Assembly (NCBI RefSeq): GCF_021130785.1
Contig: NW_025777469.1
Span: 1-64,000 of the forward strand
Reading direction: 5' to 3'
DNA: 64,000 bases
DNA from: Homalodisca vitripennis
Taxonomy: Eukaryota > Arthropoda > Insecta > Hemiptera > Cicadellidae
Shown: positions 1 to 14,329 of the stretch, piece after piece
How positions within the stretch are numbered: the stretch's first letter is position 1
Layout of the letters: every line of letters starts with the position of its first letter
The notes under the pieces: model-generated
Told to the model about the DNA's origin: nothing
Database searches by the model: none
What the model saw: the letters and a program-made list of their open reading frames with translations, nothing else
Position numbers and translations under genes: made by a program

Positions 1-1360
1 ATTTCCCAAAAAGGTGATTGAATGATTGATTTAAAATTTTCCTAAGTTTGAAACTAATATGAACCAAGAAATACAAACTGCTAAAAAGTCATAACAATCA
101 ATCAGTTTTAATAATCCTCATGGATTATAATACATTAAAAAATTAGAAATACCGTATATTTTTGACAGGTATGATAACCTAATATAACATATATCCTTTC
201 TCTAATTGGATAGAGATATGTAACAATGCCGTATGTAGCGATAGCAGTAACCCTAGAAGGACTTGCAATATGGGTTCGCAATCAAACTAGTTACGCCACT
301 GTTCCCACAATGTAACAAACTATGGCAACCTGTTTACCTGCAATATCTTGGCCCCAAATGTGTGTATTGTGTGTGTGACTCACTGGAAATCAGTGGGGTC
401 ATCGGGATAGTATGTAACCACCCAGGTTATTTTCAGTCATGATATTTTAGAAGGTCCATAATTGGATTTCTGTCGTATTAAAACCTTATCGTTGTCCATA
501 AGAATTATAATATTTTTCTTTGATGGTTTTTGGGAGGTGTTTTCAGGGCCCATCCCCCTTGAATTAAAGAGATTAATTTGTTATTGTGTACACTAATTTA
601 AAAACATGGCATAAGTTTTATTTATAGTTATAAAATAAAGAAGATGTAATGGATAATGATGGATTGTTATCCAGTCCGATGGATGTTTCCTGTGTTGTTG
701 AGTCATCAGTGAGTTGATTTGCGTAATATTTTGATCCTGCTGGGAACACTGGGCTCTGCACATGCAGCGCACTACGGTTGTGGCAGGCATTGCCTGTTTT
801 CCACTTGGTCTCTCATCGGCTTGGTGCCCCTGCCTTGCGATAATTTTATATCCTCTCACAGCAAGATTCACAAATCCCAATAAGCTACACTCTGAATAAA
901 CTGTTTTTCAATAAGAGTTGTATTTGTGTACATTTCCTCCCTTATTTTTTCGATTAGGAAGAAGTGTAGAATACTAGGACAATACTAGTTTTTTTGAAAA
1001 AATCGTGGAATTGATTATATCGTTTAGGAAGAATTTGAAAAATGCCTTATAACAGTAATATATCTTATGGTTTTTTTTAAGCCATGTGTCTGTTATCCTT
1101 AAATATTACAAAAAAAAATCAAATGAATAATAAACGTTTAGTGTTCATAATTTGGTATGAATATGGTTGTAACTATAACCAAAGTTAATGTAACAAATTC
1201 AACAAAAAATGGTGTTTAACTGTTTAAGTGGCAGCTGATTTTTAGTATTGTCACTCCTAATGTTAACTGAAATAAATGCCCACACTACATTTGTTATTGT
1301 GCAACTAGTAAAGTAATTTAACATATGATTTGCAATTTAGCATGACCAGGAAAACACTGC
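1..1360. other. Non-coding, AT-rich
   Basis: Nothing recognisable. The 95-codon open frame on the - strand at 880-593 has no motif I know and no clear coding character. Confidence 0.4.
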
Positions 1361-4075
1361 TAACTCAGTAAAATAAGGCGAAAATAAGGATACAACCTCG
1401 GAATCGAATGATCAATAAGGCTAAAAATTTGCATTACGTCTTTTATTTGATGGTATAAAACTTACGCTAAAAAGTCTCATATAATCACGGTGTGACGCGT
1501 CTTTAGAGTATTTAATTGTCAAAGTTCATGAAAATCAGTTTTTTGCAAATATCTAAGATCATATATATATATATATTATATATCAAATATATCCGTTTCC
1601 CTTACGCGAAATGACTTTGAAGGTGGTTTAGAGAAATTGTAGAACGGGGGAATTCTCTTCAACTTTTGCTCAGAAGTAATTTTTATGTACGTTCAACCCT
1701 TTTTGAGATACAGACGCAGGAGTAGGGGACCCGACTTGCCTGTATATACGATAATGCGTAGTCAGCCAGTTAAAATACATATAAATAAATTATATTTATA
1801 TTGTTTAATTATTCATTTAACTATAATTATTATGACTTAGTTTAACTATTATTAGTGTTATTATTATTATCATTATTATTAAACTATTTATTATGTACTA
1901 TAACGAGACGAAAACCCACTACAACATATATCATCAATGGCTGGTTTTACCTCATGCATCGCGTTGATAGGGCATAAAGATGATCACTGAATCTCTGATA
2001 TTTTTGAATAAATACGTCAGAATATTTACAACACATTATGGGTTCAAGTATTGCCGCTGTTGTAGCTTGATTGGTTACTCCGACAACACTAGGAACATTA
2101 AAGCAATGGAACAATTTAAGAAGAACACTGGCTTGGTGTGTCAAAACTTACAAACTCGCTCTGATGAAAACAATAGAAGGTGCCAATCAGCCAAAGACAT
2201 TTTTTTATCGAAATTCAATCTAATAATAAAATATTTATAGACATGCTTATCAACAAAGTAAAAAAAACTGTTAATATCACTACCAAAACAAGCCAGGAGA
2301 TGATGGCTGCTGATCTCATTGTAGAAACAGCTATTGCAGAAGTCCTGAACTTATAAAAAAACTTCTGTCATTGTAGGCAATAGATATTGATTTGCTAGTT
2401 ATCTTAATTAGAACGTGCTTCAATTCACATCCAACAAGAAATCTTTTTCAAAAAAAAATGGGTAAGGGTATAATGTGGAGACAAAACTGTATTCATCGAA
2501 AAGTTTTGAATAAATTACCCTTATTCTAAGAAAAACACCATATTATTTTTACACGCAGTTAGTTGATGTGATATGGACTTCTGGGCTTTATAAAAAAAAG
2601 GTAAAATATAGTTTATTGAAATGTTCGAAATAACATCACGATTTAAATCAATCAGACTGAACTATTTAAAGCAAAAAAACTGCTCTGCTACAAGAATGTA
2701 TTTGAAAATGGAGTACGTATTTTCTTATTCAACGTTATAATGCTCCGAAAATCGAAGACGACACTATAGACTCGTTTTCGGATACACCCAGTTCATCAAA
2801 TCAACAAGACTCAACAAACCATTGCAGTTATCAAAGTCTCCCACGCCTTCAATTACATCAGCTCGTCAGCAATATCCTTCGTGTCTATTATTAGACCCAA
2901 ATTAGGTTGGGAAAATGATTTTAGAACCGCCAGGAATTCGGCTGGTAAATCGCAAAATGAACTCCTGGGACCAATAACAACAGTATTACCACCAGCACCA
3001 GAAGAACTGCTGATGAATACAATTATTTTTTTTGCAATTGCAAGAAAGGTTGTGCTTCTAATTGCGGAATGCAGGAAATCAGGATATGCGATGTACTTGT
3101 ATAATTTGTGTGGCAGTGTAAATGGACAATCAATGCCTTCAACGCTTCAATCAACTTCAGATGTTTTCAATGAAGAAAGTGAATATGGCACCTGATATTC
3201 TTGGATTCTTTCTATTCTCATAATTTAGTAAACGAGAAGGATAATAATTAAATCCGATATTGAACAGCCAGAGGAAGAAGAAGAAGAAGAACGATGAACA
3301 AGAGAAAATTAAAACAAAAATCTTAATCCACTCAATAATGAAAACCAAATATTTTATAATTGTAAACTTTAATAAATTGATTATTGGATCATATAAATTA
3401 CAATATAGAATTGAATACTTCATTTAAAATATTTCTTTTATATATTGTGATGTTTGGTAAAAAATAAAATAATTATTATTTAGAGAAATATATAAGTATA
3501 ATGTTAATAGTCTAGAAATATGGTATATTAAATAATAATAATAAATATTAATTATGAATGATAATAATGCTAATACAAGAATAATAAGTATTTAATTAAT
3601 AATAATAAGAGTAAAGGAATAATTAAAAATATAAACTAATTTATTTATTGTATTCTAATGGCTGACCACGCATTATCGTATATACAGTAAGCGGTTCCCT
3701 ACTCTTTGCGCTGTATCTCAAAAAGGGTTTGAACGTACCATAAAATTACTTCAGACAAAATGTTGATTGAGAAAAGTGCCCCATTCTAAACAATTTCTCT
3801 AGACCACCTTCCAAAGTCGTTTTATCGTAAGGGAAACGAGATATTTGAAAAAAAAAACCGATTTTTCGTGAACTTTTGACCTTAAGTAAAAAAACAAAAA
3901 AAATAAAACATCTACAAGACGGGTACACGTGAAATATAATGAGACTTTTGAGGTAAGTTTTATACCATCAAAATAAAGACGTATGCAAATTTTTTAGATT
4001 ATTTTATCTATCATTCCGAGGTTGCATTCCTTTATTTACCGGACTTTGGATTACTTTGTTTATGACTTTGCTGAG
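1361..4075. mobile_element. DNA element with long (about 400 bp) terminal inverted repeats
   Basis: 1361-1780 and 3650-4075 are inverted copies of one another. Matching landmarks include AACTCAG..AAA at the tips, CAACCTCGGAAT, GTTTTATACCATC, GTTTCCCTTACG, TGAGATACAG and CGTATATAC. The arms are about 75-80% alike by eye. The 1.9 kb between them is very AT-rich and holds a relict coding fragment at 2860-3130. No target duplication was recognised, so the exact tips are approximate and the superfamily is open. Confidence 0.65.
2860..3130 (+). pseudogene. Relict Cys-cluster (CXC-like) tail of a transposon protein
   Basis: Combining two frames gives LGWENDFR, LLGPITTVLPPAPEELL and then CNCKKGCASNCG, with CRKSGYA in the next frame. 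From memory, a tail of this kind (PPAPE.LL..IFCNCKKGC...CRK.G..C) ends many arthropod proteins that look transposon-derived. Frameshifts and a stop make it dead. The family name is not known to me and the assignment is by pattern only. Confidence 0.4.
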
Positions 4076-4079
4076 TTTG

Positions 4080-5235
4080 TTTTTAATATAAATTAGTTGG
4101 TAAAAAATTATAAAGGTTTTTCAAGTTTATTTTTACCTAACCCAAAATATTACAGTTTTATCTTAAATAAATATTATAATTATATATTGTGAAAAATTTT
4201 ATAACTGTGATATCACATCATATACACTATCCTTAAAAAAAGATCTTACTACTCTGAATCATTAAGAAAATTATATAACAGACACTTCTTAAAATAAATT
4301 ACAGCAAATAAAATGCATTAGCCTAAATGTTGTTAATTTGAGCCATAATTAAAGATTTTCCCTTTTAAAGATTTAAATCATAAATGTGAAATTTGACTAA
4401 GATATGATGAAGTATTTTGTGCTATAGAAAAGATAAACCTTGGTCATTCACAAATACATTTGAAATACAAGCTACAGACCGTTGTTTTTAGTAATACTCA
4501 AAACATTTGCGTAAAACGAGGAAACCATAGTCCCATAATAATCTCTATATTAATAATGAAATTCACTCATCACTAATTCTTTAACTTCCCAATTATCTCA
4601 ACAAATTAAAAATTTGGCACGCATATGCTTCATGACAAATAGAAAATACTAAAGCATTTTCATCAAAGATTGAAAAATTCTTCTTCAGGATTTGAATTTG
4701 GTGGTGCAACCCTTAGAAGAAAACTAAGTTTTTTTAACATTCTCCACATGTCCAAGAAAGATCAACATTTTTACACGCTGTCTCATGCTATCAATAGAAA
4801 AAAGAAAATATTTTTATCATCACATATCAACCCATTTCCATTCCGATAGAAACTACATTTATTTGTTATATTAATTTTGCCCAAATTGACTAGGGATAAA
4901 ATTTCACATGGTTTATTTATAGAACAATAATAATGAGTGAATAATTACACTTATGTTTCGTCTAACAGACAAATACAAAATTTTTTCATGATGATCAACC
5001 AACCATCCACACTGATTAGAAATGGGGTTGTAACAACTAGAATAACTATATTTTGTATTTCAGTTTCTCGATGTCCTATAAGTTAGATGACCAAATGGGC
5101 GGGAGGAGACACAATTTTCACTAAAGAAAGCTTTCTAGGACCCAACATTTGTATTATATTTTTCTTGATTGAGGCATCAATTGCAAAAGCTACTACGGCA
5201 AGCCAAAAATACCTTGTAACCAGTAAGGCGCGTTT
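4080..5235. other. Non-coding, AT-rich
   Basis: No gene, no clear repeat boundaries. Confidence 0.4.
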
Positions 5236-7398
5236 TTAACCCTTTATAGGGGGCAAACAATATTTTTGCCATTTGGCTGGAAAAGCTCATCCGGTCGAAA
5301 AATCAACCACCCGGAAAATCTTGAAATGAACAACCACTTTTTTACCAAGTTTTACATTTTTAATGAATATTAGTTTCATCTGTAAGAATGCTTACACCTC
5401 AGACATTGACAGATCACTACATAATTTTTTTTATGTTTTTTAATTTAATTTTTTAGAGAGGCGGGGTTTTTTAATTGTTCCAAGCCGGAGATGCGTCCCC
5501 GCAAAATGAACCTATGTATGTGTTTTTGCCGGTTTTAAAAATCAACCAACTTAGAAAACTTATGAAATTGAAGGAAAAATTAAAAAACAATAGAGTTTTA
5601 GCAAAAAACATTAAACTGCCTTTTATTTTATACAGAATTGAAAAATTGCACAATATTGTGATATCAAAATCTTGTCAGTGGTTACATATTTACACCTTTA
5701 AAACATATTTATAAAATTGGCCCATATTTATATCATAAATTGTACCTATGTAAAAAAGGAAAAAACAAAACAATATAAACAATTAGTTAGATTAATAAAA
5801 ATACAAGTATAAATGACAATTAGTAAAAAAAATTAAAAGGTCCTCCAAATAATACGTATGACTTCTGTGTAACCGATATACCAATGTTTCCTGTTTTTGG
5901 AACAACTAATCAGTACTATGGGAACGGTGGCAAAACACGACCTACATAGTGCAACCTTGCAAGTGGGAACATTTCTCACTGTGTATCTTTCGTGCTTGGG
6001 CTGTTAGTACAACAGCCTGGCATATCCTCCTAACTTGATGTATGCAAACAGGAAAATGTTCACCCACATTTCTAAGGTTGAATGGTTTTTCCTATTCCTC
6101 CACCTACTTACTTTTCCCTCTCTTACAAACCGCTGGTGAGTTTGTTGTTTTTCCGGCATGGTAAAATTTCCATATTTAACTCTGCACCAAGTTTTCTTCT
6201 GAAACATCAGATGTTTCATTCACTTTGTTGTTTGTTTTTGTTTAGCTATATATCTGTACAGAAAAATAAACGAATTTACCAAAACAGAATCCCAACATAA
6301 AGTAGAATATTTTTAGCCACCATTTCCTAGGGACATTTGGGCAATACTAGAGACTAGACAGTAAATGATCCTAAAATGATCTACACCACCCTTGTACCAG
6401 ATTATAATCGGCCACAGCTTGAGGGCATTTAACTTTAACCTTTTTTCACCACCTTTTAGTTCTTCATTTTTATAAAGTCAGCTAACCGTGAGGTATTCTA
6501 TAAAATTATACGATTTTTTTAGACAAAATAATTTTTATTTGTTACAAGAAAAAACTACTATTTCATAGGTCTATTTGTGTTGGTAGGCTAGTTAGCATAA
6601 AATACCTTTCCAAACAGAAAAATTTATGTTAGATGGTGGAAAATTCTAACAGTTTTTTAAAATGTTGCCTATCATGTAAAATACCAATATTATGTGTACT
6701 TTTTGGCCTAATATCTTGGCCTGCACTGATTATTTATATCTAAAAACGCCCTAATTTATATTTTGTCATAATTTAAAGAATGTTATACTAATGTATGTAA
6801 AACTCTGAGGACATCTATATAAAATTGTTTTATAAATCATTTCCAATGTCATGATTTTTAGGTTAAGTGTAGAAGCAAAGACAAAATTGTAGGTAAATAA
6901 ATTTCAAGTGACGGTGACCAACGATGAATGACTGATAAATCAAATGCCTAAAACATTGTAGTAGGTAAATTAAAATTAAGTTATTACAAAAGAACTTCAT
7001 TATTTACCTGTCAGGAGATAAATTTGATATTAACTCGCTATCACATTAACCAACTGCTGCGTTGGTTCGCGAGCTTGGAAAAGGTCCTCTGGTTGATAAA
7101 TCAAAACCATTTGCCACTCTTCAGATTAAAACCGGACAAACCAGGAAGCAACAGGCAAAGCTGAACATAAATTAGAAAGCCTTCCATACAACCGACCAAG
7201 CCTACTGGAAGACAACCAGAACGACAACTGCATGCTCTGTCACTGAAATTATGGAACCATATTGTTAAATGGGTTTTGAATGTTTTAACCCGGATGACTT
7301 TTCTCACCGCCAAAAATAAATAAAATTTTCCGTGCCCCATACAAAGGCAAATTAAGGTAGGTTGAATTTTTCAAACCGGAGGACTGTTAAAGGGTTAA
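5236..7398. mobile_element. Probable TTAA-target (piggyBac-like) element
   Basis: Begins TTAACCCTTTATAGGGG at 5236 and ends AAAGGGTTAA at 7398, so both tips read TTAACCCTTTA inward. The match stops after 11 bases, which is short. Internal pieces near both ends share ...CGG...AAAATCAACC-like phrases. No transposase was seen. Confidence 0.4.
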
Positions 7399-7661
7399 TT
7401 GACATTGCTTATTTCATATCTATGTTATATACATTTTTTGATTGGTCCGCAACAAGGCAAAGTTTACTTGAATGTCTGAAATATTATTCTTTCGAACCCA
7501 GGAGTGTATGTGCGGGATAGATGTTCTAACACATTCCAAAATTTTGAAATAAGAGGCAATAAAAATTTTGTTTTTACTTTTGAAAACCTCTTGATCCATG
7601 GACACTGAGAATAATATAGTCGATAAGTAGATCTACTTTCCAATTGCATATTATCTAGAGC

Positions 7662-7757
7662 CTCCATCATATTCCATCACATACTGGACTAAATAAATCA
7701 ACTGATACTACAGTTGATTTATATAGTCCAGTATGGAATGATGGAATATGGATGGAG
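7662..7757. repeat. Imperfect palindrome, arms about 43 bp
   Basis: 7662-7704 (CTCCATCATATTCCATCA...) is the inverse of 7711-7757 with a 6-base spacer and a few mismatches and extra bases. It could fold into a long hairpin. Flanks are plain. Confidence 0.7.
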
Positions 7758-7759
7758 TA

Positions 7760-10700
7760 GTTCCTATGATAATTTTTTTGTTGGAGCTATCTTAAAATAC
7801 TAGAGAATCTTAGATAGAAATTTTGAATAATCCACTATTACTCAAAAAAACTATTTCTTCAACTTCAGGGGCCCCATAATCACTTCTTCTAACTTAAAGT
7901 CCCAATATTACTGAAATGGATATCTAAATATTTGGAATTCTCTTTCCAGTGACCAAGCAATTATTTTCAGGACTGTTTTTTATTGCAATTTAAAAAAAGG
8001 ATATGCATTCAATGCACCTGTTATTCAATAGGAAGAATTTGCTAACAAAGGCCACAGGATCACTTAATTATTACATACATAATTAATACATACACTAATA
8101 GTAGGCACTATTTTTCAAAATCTCGATCAAAATTATTGATATGGGGATACTACTATAATTTCTTTCTAGCCACAGTACTATTCATACTTAGAAGCATTCT
8201 TGGAACATTCTCTACTGACAAACATTTGAGAAAGATTTGGTGTTTGTATGTTAGAAATATTGAGCTTATTAACTATCAAGTGCAAATTAATATTACCTCA
8301 ATGTAAAAAAAATCTATATAGAGAGAATAAACTACATTTTTACACTGAGCTATAAAACAAATACTACCGACTTTATTGTATAAATCTTTTATTTGAAGAA
8401 AATAAATGCTTAGCCTTAAATGAATTTTAATCCTCTCAGGGGCTACACATACATATAGTGTAAGTCAGGTGACTTATTTTAAAATTGTGGTTTCTTCGTT
8501 TTTGTTAATTAGTTTACTGAAAATTTTCAGTTGAATGACAAATGTAATATGACTAGACTGATGAATAGACAGGGTATGAAATTAAACAACCACCCATTCT
8601 GTAACAAGATGATTTATTTACATAAAGTAACATTTTCCAGCTACAATAAATAACATGTTAAAATGCTAATAAATAAAAAAAATGGGGAGCTAAAATTTGA
8701 TCAATATATATAACAAAATTTAAAGTAGGAAGTTTTGTTTCATTAAATATATCAATATAAATAAAAGTTTACACTAATCCTTTGCTTCTAAAATATTAAT
8801 AATAATAATAATTCTCTGATACAAAATTTGAGAGCTGAGAATGTCGAAGTATTGTTTTTGGACATATTAATTTAATCATAGTGGGATTAATTATATTAGT
8901 AATTACGGTGTCTAATATATGTTTCTAATATTTTGCCGTTTAAAAAGAACAGTAGTTTCAATTTCAAAATTACCAAGTAGTTATATTGTATGGATATATT
9001 AATACATTGATTTGTTTAGAAGTAGACAAAAAACCTCGTAAGATGTTTTGCTTGAAGTGAAAAGTCAACCACTCTTGATTTGAGTTCCTCCATCAACTGT
9101 ACATTTTATTAATTTTGAGTATTTTCTTATTGCTAATTATTAAATCATGTCACTTCATCATGACATGAAGGCAGTGGCCTTATTCCACAATCAGAACTTT
9201 TTTGACTATCATTTATGACAGCTTTATAAGATTATTAACTTATGAATCTGAAATTACAAAGAAAAGGACAAAATAAATGAAGAATTATTATGTTATATGT
9301 AGGAATTAAATACAGATCCAGATGAATTAAATCAACAATCATACAATTTGTTTATTGATGAACTATTGTATTATGGACATTTTATACCAAACACAATAAA
9401 ATTACAATAATATCCTGATTTTAGTACTAGCCATACCGTAGAGTCATGTTCTTCTTAAACCTTACTCTGTCTATATTATAAAGGACTACATTTGCAGCTG
9501 GGAAGCTAAACATGTGAAAGGAGGAAGTGAGAGGAAGACAGAAGTTAAGTACTGATAACACTTGCTCTGATCCATATAGCATTCCAGTGTTATTCCTTAA
9601 CACAGGATAAAAAATCAAAACCTGTGACCAAAGGTGTCCTCTCCACATGAACTTAAATTTTAAACGCAATTGCACACTGAGAAGGAAGTTGTAACAGAGC
9701 GTGTGAGTAAAAATATCTGGTCAAATGCCTTAAGAACATCTTTCTAAAAAATTAAACTAATTTTCAATGCTTACAGTACTCATTTGAAAAATGAAATCCA
9801 ACTAAAAAAAAAAATTGTATGTATGATTTTAATGACTGCCATCAATAGTCAGTGGGTTATTTTATAAAAATAATGAAATTAGGGCAAAATATTTTACATT
9901 TAGATACATCTGATTAAATATCCACATGTAACATCGGTAGTGGTGGAAAAGAATAATTCAGTTATCATGAAAAATTAATGGCACATACACTCAAGATTAA
10001 AACTGTATATTTTAGGACTTGTAACTAAAAATATATTTACCAATATTATTACATGTGGTTTTTACACCAGCCATGATATTTGGATAACTATAGGATAATC
10101 AGGAATCCAGGGAGTTAATTAGTTACTTAGTAATTCAACTCTTCTTAGTCACTAAAATAAAAATGCACCCAAATACCCCCAATTTTCAAATTTCTTTTTG
10201 TTTACCTAATTTTTAATGCCTGTATACATGTATCATCAGTTTTCTTTTTAAGATAATATCATATTATTTATTGTAAATCATGTTAGTCTTTGGTTCTAAT
10301 AATTATAGTCAAATGAAAGTCAATAATCTCATTATACACCTTTCAGTGCTACTAACATCATCACTATTTTTGACTATATTTTAAAAAATAAATAATTTCT
10401 GAAAAACATAAGAAGCTAGCTTTGACACCATGTGAGCATTTTAAATTTGATTAAATAAAACTAACTAAAAATGTAGTTTATAATGGTAACTGACATAAAA
10501 TTAGTATCTTTTTAGCCCATTAAGAGCTAGTGTTTATAGTGAGAGCAATTTCATTACATACCTAAGAGTCCAGGACTCACTGGGAAACGAGGCAGTTCTT
10601 TTAAAATACTCCATAGTCGCATATCAAAGGTATGCACCAGTAAAAAACAATTTTCTGTTCTGGAACAACAAAGTTGATTTTTGGATATCTGTGGACTAGA

Positions 10701-11690
10701 AATGTCTATCAGTTACAATGGGTTTGTTTATGTTCCCTGGCTAGTGGTTGTATTGTGTTTGTTATTGTAATTTTTTTAATGTTTTTACTCTTAAGTTTAG
10801 ATTGTTTTGTAATTGTGTGTATTGTTTATTTTTATTTCATTACATAGAGATTAAAATCATTCAGTAGAAAGTTAGTACCAAATAGATTAAGAAAATTTGC
10901 CAATTTTCTCGCAAATATTTTCAAAGGGTTTCAAAGGTACTTGACCACCAATCATGTTTTCAGGTGGGAACAGAGGTTTCAAGGTACTTTGGGGTTATGT
11001 AAAGTTTCTCAAAATCCACAAAAAAAACAGTAATCAACATATTTTATTGGAATCACAACCATAGCTTAAAACTTCTAAATTAGCTAGAGAGATGGGAGAT
11101 TGGTGTCATTTATTATTCAGTTTTAAATGCTCTTCTTTGACAGCACAACCATAACTTTAATCATAAAAAGATTTTTTTAACAAAATTTAAAATTTTGATT
11201 TATGATCTAACAAGTGCGTTTTTACAAAATTAAGTGATACTCAAAATTTCATAGGTGGGAGGCTAATGGGTTCATAGTTTAAATTAATAATTTTAAAAAA
11301 GGGTGTTTTATAGCCGAACTCTCACATAATATTTGTTCAAGTACAAAATTATACTAAAAATAATATATCTACAAAAAATTTCAAATCAAATCACTATTTA
11401 GTATTGTAGTTTAACTTTTACAATAGCCATGTTCTCTTAAATTATGTTTAAAAGAAATATTTAGGATATAAAATATCGCCCAATCAATCTGATACAAAAA
11501 TAATTAAAACAGTATCACCAAAAATATTGAAAAATCTAAACCAATTTGATAATGCGTTTTAGAGAGCCATAAGTACAATGTAATATTTGGACCCTTGTTT
11601 CGACAATAAACTTCCAAAACAAACAGAAATTGGTGCTCAAATATTTTCGAACACATCTTCTTATAGAAACTATTTAGTCAAAAGAAGATT
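7760..11690. other. Non-coding, AT-rich
   Basis: About 4 kb with no supportable gene. The open frame 9675-9427 (-) and other short frames show no known motif. Confidence 0.4.
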
Positions 11691-12309
11691 TATAAAATTA
11701 TTTCCACACTGACGTGTTAGCTATTGATGAGTCCCCATTCCATATTGCTTGTAGCATTTTTTCCCAGGACTTGTGCCTTTTGCTACATGGATCCGATCTT
11801 TGTTGCTGATAGAATTGTGGGGTAAGAAAGGTTCTTGATATATGATCAGGGAGTTCCAGCACAGACTGACCTGTTATGATATCGGTTGGAGAGTTAAAGA
11901 TTTCCTTGAATCCAATCATTCACCCACTACCCAATGATGGAATTCCAGCAAGGCGGATTGTGAGGTCTTTTTCTTCAAACCTCGAGGGCTGTAACTTATA
12001 ACTATAAATATAACGCTTTTAAAGTTTTGTGTTATAAAAGCTGTTCTCTACACTTAGTCTGTAATTCCAGCCATCCATGGTCGAACAAGCAGGGTTGAGG
12101 ACTTGGCCATAATTGTTGCCCAACTAGGTTTTTGCATCAACGGCCTTTTAATTAAGGTAATTGATCTTTAAAGTTGACTTTAAGAACACTGTGTGAAGTG
12201 ATGGGGCACTTCTTTATAAATTTTTTAACAACCCAGCTGTCCCTGCCCTAGTGCGGCTTCGATCAATTCCATGTTGAGTAGCAGGAAAGTTTAATATCTG
12301 TGAGGGAGT

Positions 12310-13115
12310 GTTGGTCGTGCTCCCACCCTTTTTAAACGTATCCACCCCTGACCTGTTCTTAAATACAGCCACATCCAAGCAAGTTGTCATCATATGCAGA
12401 TATCGCTTTAAAAAACCCCAGCACAAGGGCTTGAGATTCCTAACAACCAAACTGAGGTCAATATTTAAACACAAGATATTTCCCATCCTGCTGGATTATT
12501 TTCAGGAAAAAGGACACTACTTCCTGAGGCCTTTTAAGATTGAAGTATGCCTTACTTTCCATCTTAATAAAAAAGTTTGGGCAAAATAAAATCTTAAATG
12601 CCTGTGTTGAACTCAACCACATTGAACAATCCTAAGTACCTACGAGTCATACTTGAATTGCTTTGCTGACTTCCTAAAAACAGACATTAAAGTTCTGCAG
12701 GTAAGTCAGAAACCAACATAAAACACAGCCATTTAGGTGGATCATCTTGGGGAGCCATATGCACACATTATACATAGGTTCACAGCAGCTCCTTTCTCTG
12801 GTCTGACTCTAACATTATGAATACCGTATACTCCCATCTGGCTGGAAACAGATTCACCAATACCAGTTTGGATATAAAAACATAACATGCTTACAAGGAC
12901 AGTTGGAGGCCACTCTTGAAATCCCTAAAACTCCTCTTTCCTTGCCTCCTGGTTACTCCAAATAAAATTTGAACCCCACCTGTTACTACATCACAGATGT
13001 TTTACTAAGATGAATATGAACATGATTTTTGTCAAACCCAGATTTGTCCCTTCTTCAACTAACAGAGAGTAGGTAATGATACCAGCTCATCCATCCATTC
13101 AGGACATACCAAGTA
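12310..13115 (+). pseudogene. Non-LTR retrotransposon reverse transcriptase, 3' relict
   Basis: Read across frames, the + strand gives DYFQEKGHYFLRPFKIEVC then FHLNKK (compare the common RT phrase W.LR.NP.KTEVC.FHLNNK), NPKYLRV, SSWGA, and further downstream pieces matching the C-terminal part (wLPv.sNI.PP). Many stops and frameshifts are present. Only the thumb/C-terminal side of the RT is recognisable. Confidence 0.5.
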
Positions 13116-13119
13116 CCGG

Positions 13120-14327
13120 AACCTTAAAAAAGGAATGAATTTTTCATTCCTCCTAGACACATCTGGATAATCATAATAGGGATGCGGTTTGATGGCAGAG
13201 ACAAAAGTTCTAAATTCCAAATCCAACGGATTTATAATTGGGTGATGTTAGAACACTCTTCAGAGAGAAAAGGGACTTTGTTAAAAAGATAGTTAACACT
13301 AATGTATGTAGAAATGGATCTTGGAAATGTAGGTGTAGCAGACAACGAACCCAATAGCGTCATAATACCTAGTGTGAAAAATTATCCTTTGGTGGTGCAA
13401 TTTCAAGGGGAGCCAGCCCATCTTCATACAGTAAAACACGAAGCACCGTTAGAATGGATAAGAGTGACCGGGGTTGGTTTGGATTTATAATGTATAGAAA
13501 CTAAGTTCTCTAGTTTCTATTTGAATTTATTCTATATGACGTAAAGCTTTTTCTGGCTTATGACATAAATTCATTCTTTTTTACTAATTTTCCGGATTAT
13601 TTTTTTGTAACAAGTAATTGAATACCATAGATATGATATAATCATAGGAAACGATCTGCTATTATACAAAATACCTAAATGATTTATATATTATTTGCTG
13701 TAATCCAGTATTATAATGGTGATAAAAAACTAATGGTTCCGGTACTGACCATTATTATAATCCCTCCTGCAATAAGTTGTCTTACAGAAACTTTGAGTTC
13801 GTTTATAAAGGTACAACAAAAGGCCAGAGCACATGTTTTAAAAAGTAAATGATCCAATCCAATTTTAGTTGGATTGTCACCATTCAACTCATGGAAAAAC
13901 ATTTAAATTAAAAAAATCCAGTTTAATAAACTATTTTTTAGCTAATATGTTCAAAATATTTTAAATAAGAGCAGGGCTAAATTAAACTGCTACATAATGT
14001 TGAGATTTTTTTATTCATGTTTATGACATTTGGTAATCCGAAGCAGGAATAGCCTGTAACAAAAATATGATTTACACATCCCACTATATAGATTTCAATT
14101 TTTTAAGAAAAAAACAAACTACTGGCTTGTGCAGGGCAAGAGTACAACGATTTTTACTAGAACCAAAATCTTGTTTATATAAGATTAAAATATTATATAC
14201 AAACAAGGCCCTTTCAAGTAACACTGCTTTTAATCCTCAATATCTACATTACAAAATATAAAATATAATCATTTTTTTATGACGGGAATTATACTGTCCT
14301 ATTATATCACCCTGAACAATTTTTTTA
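13120..14327. other. Non-coding
   Basis: A 62-codon frame at 13302-13490 and a small inverted repeat ATCCAATTTTAGTTGGAT near 13855 are all that stands out. No gene. Confidence 0.35.
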
Positions 14328-14329
14328 CT

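Noticed and set aside
593..880. 95-codon open frame on the - strand
   Set aside because: No motif, no repeat or splice context; length expected by chance in 64 kb.
9427..9675. 82-codon - strand frame with hydrophobic and basic runs
   Set aside because: No recognisable family and no flanking signals.
11698..11919. 73-codon - strand frame (NSPTDIITG...)
   Set aside because: Looked protein-like, but no family could be named and no neighbouring exon was found.
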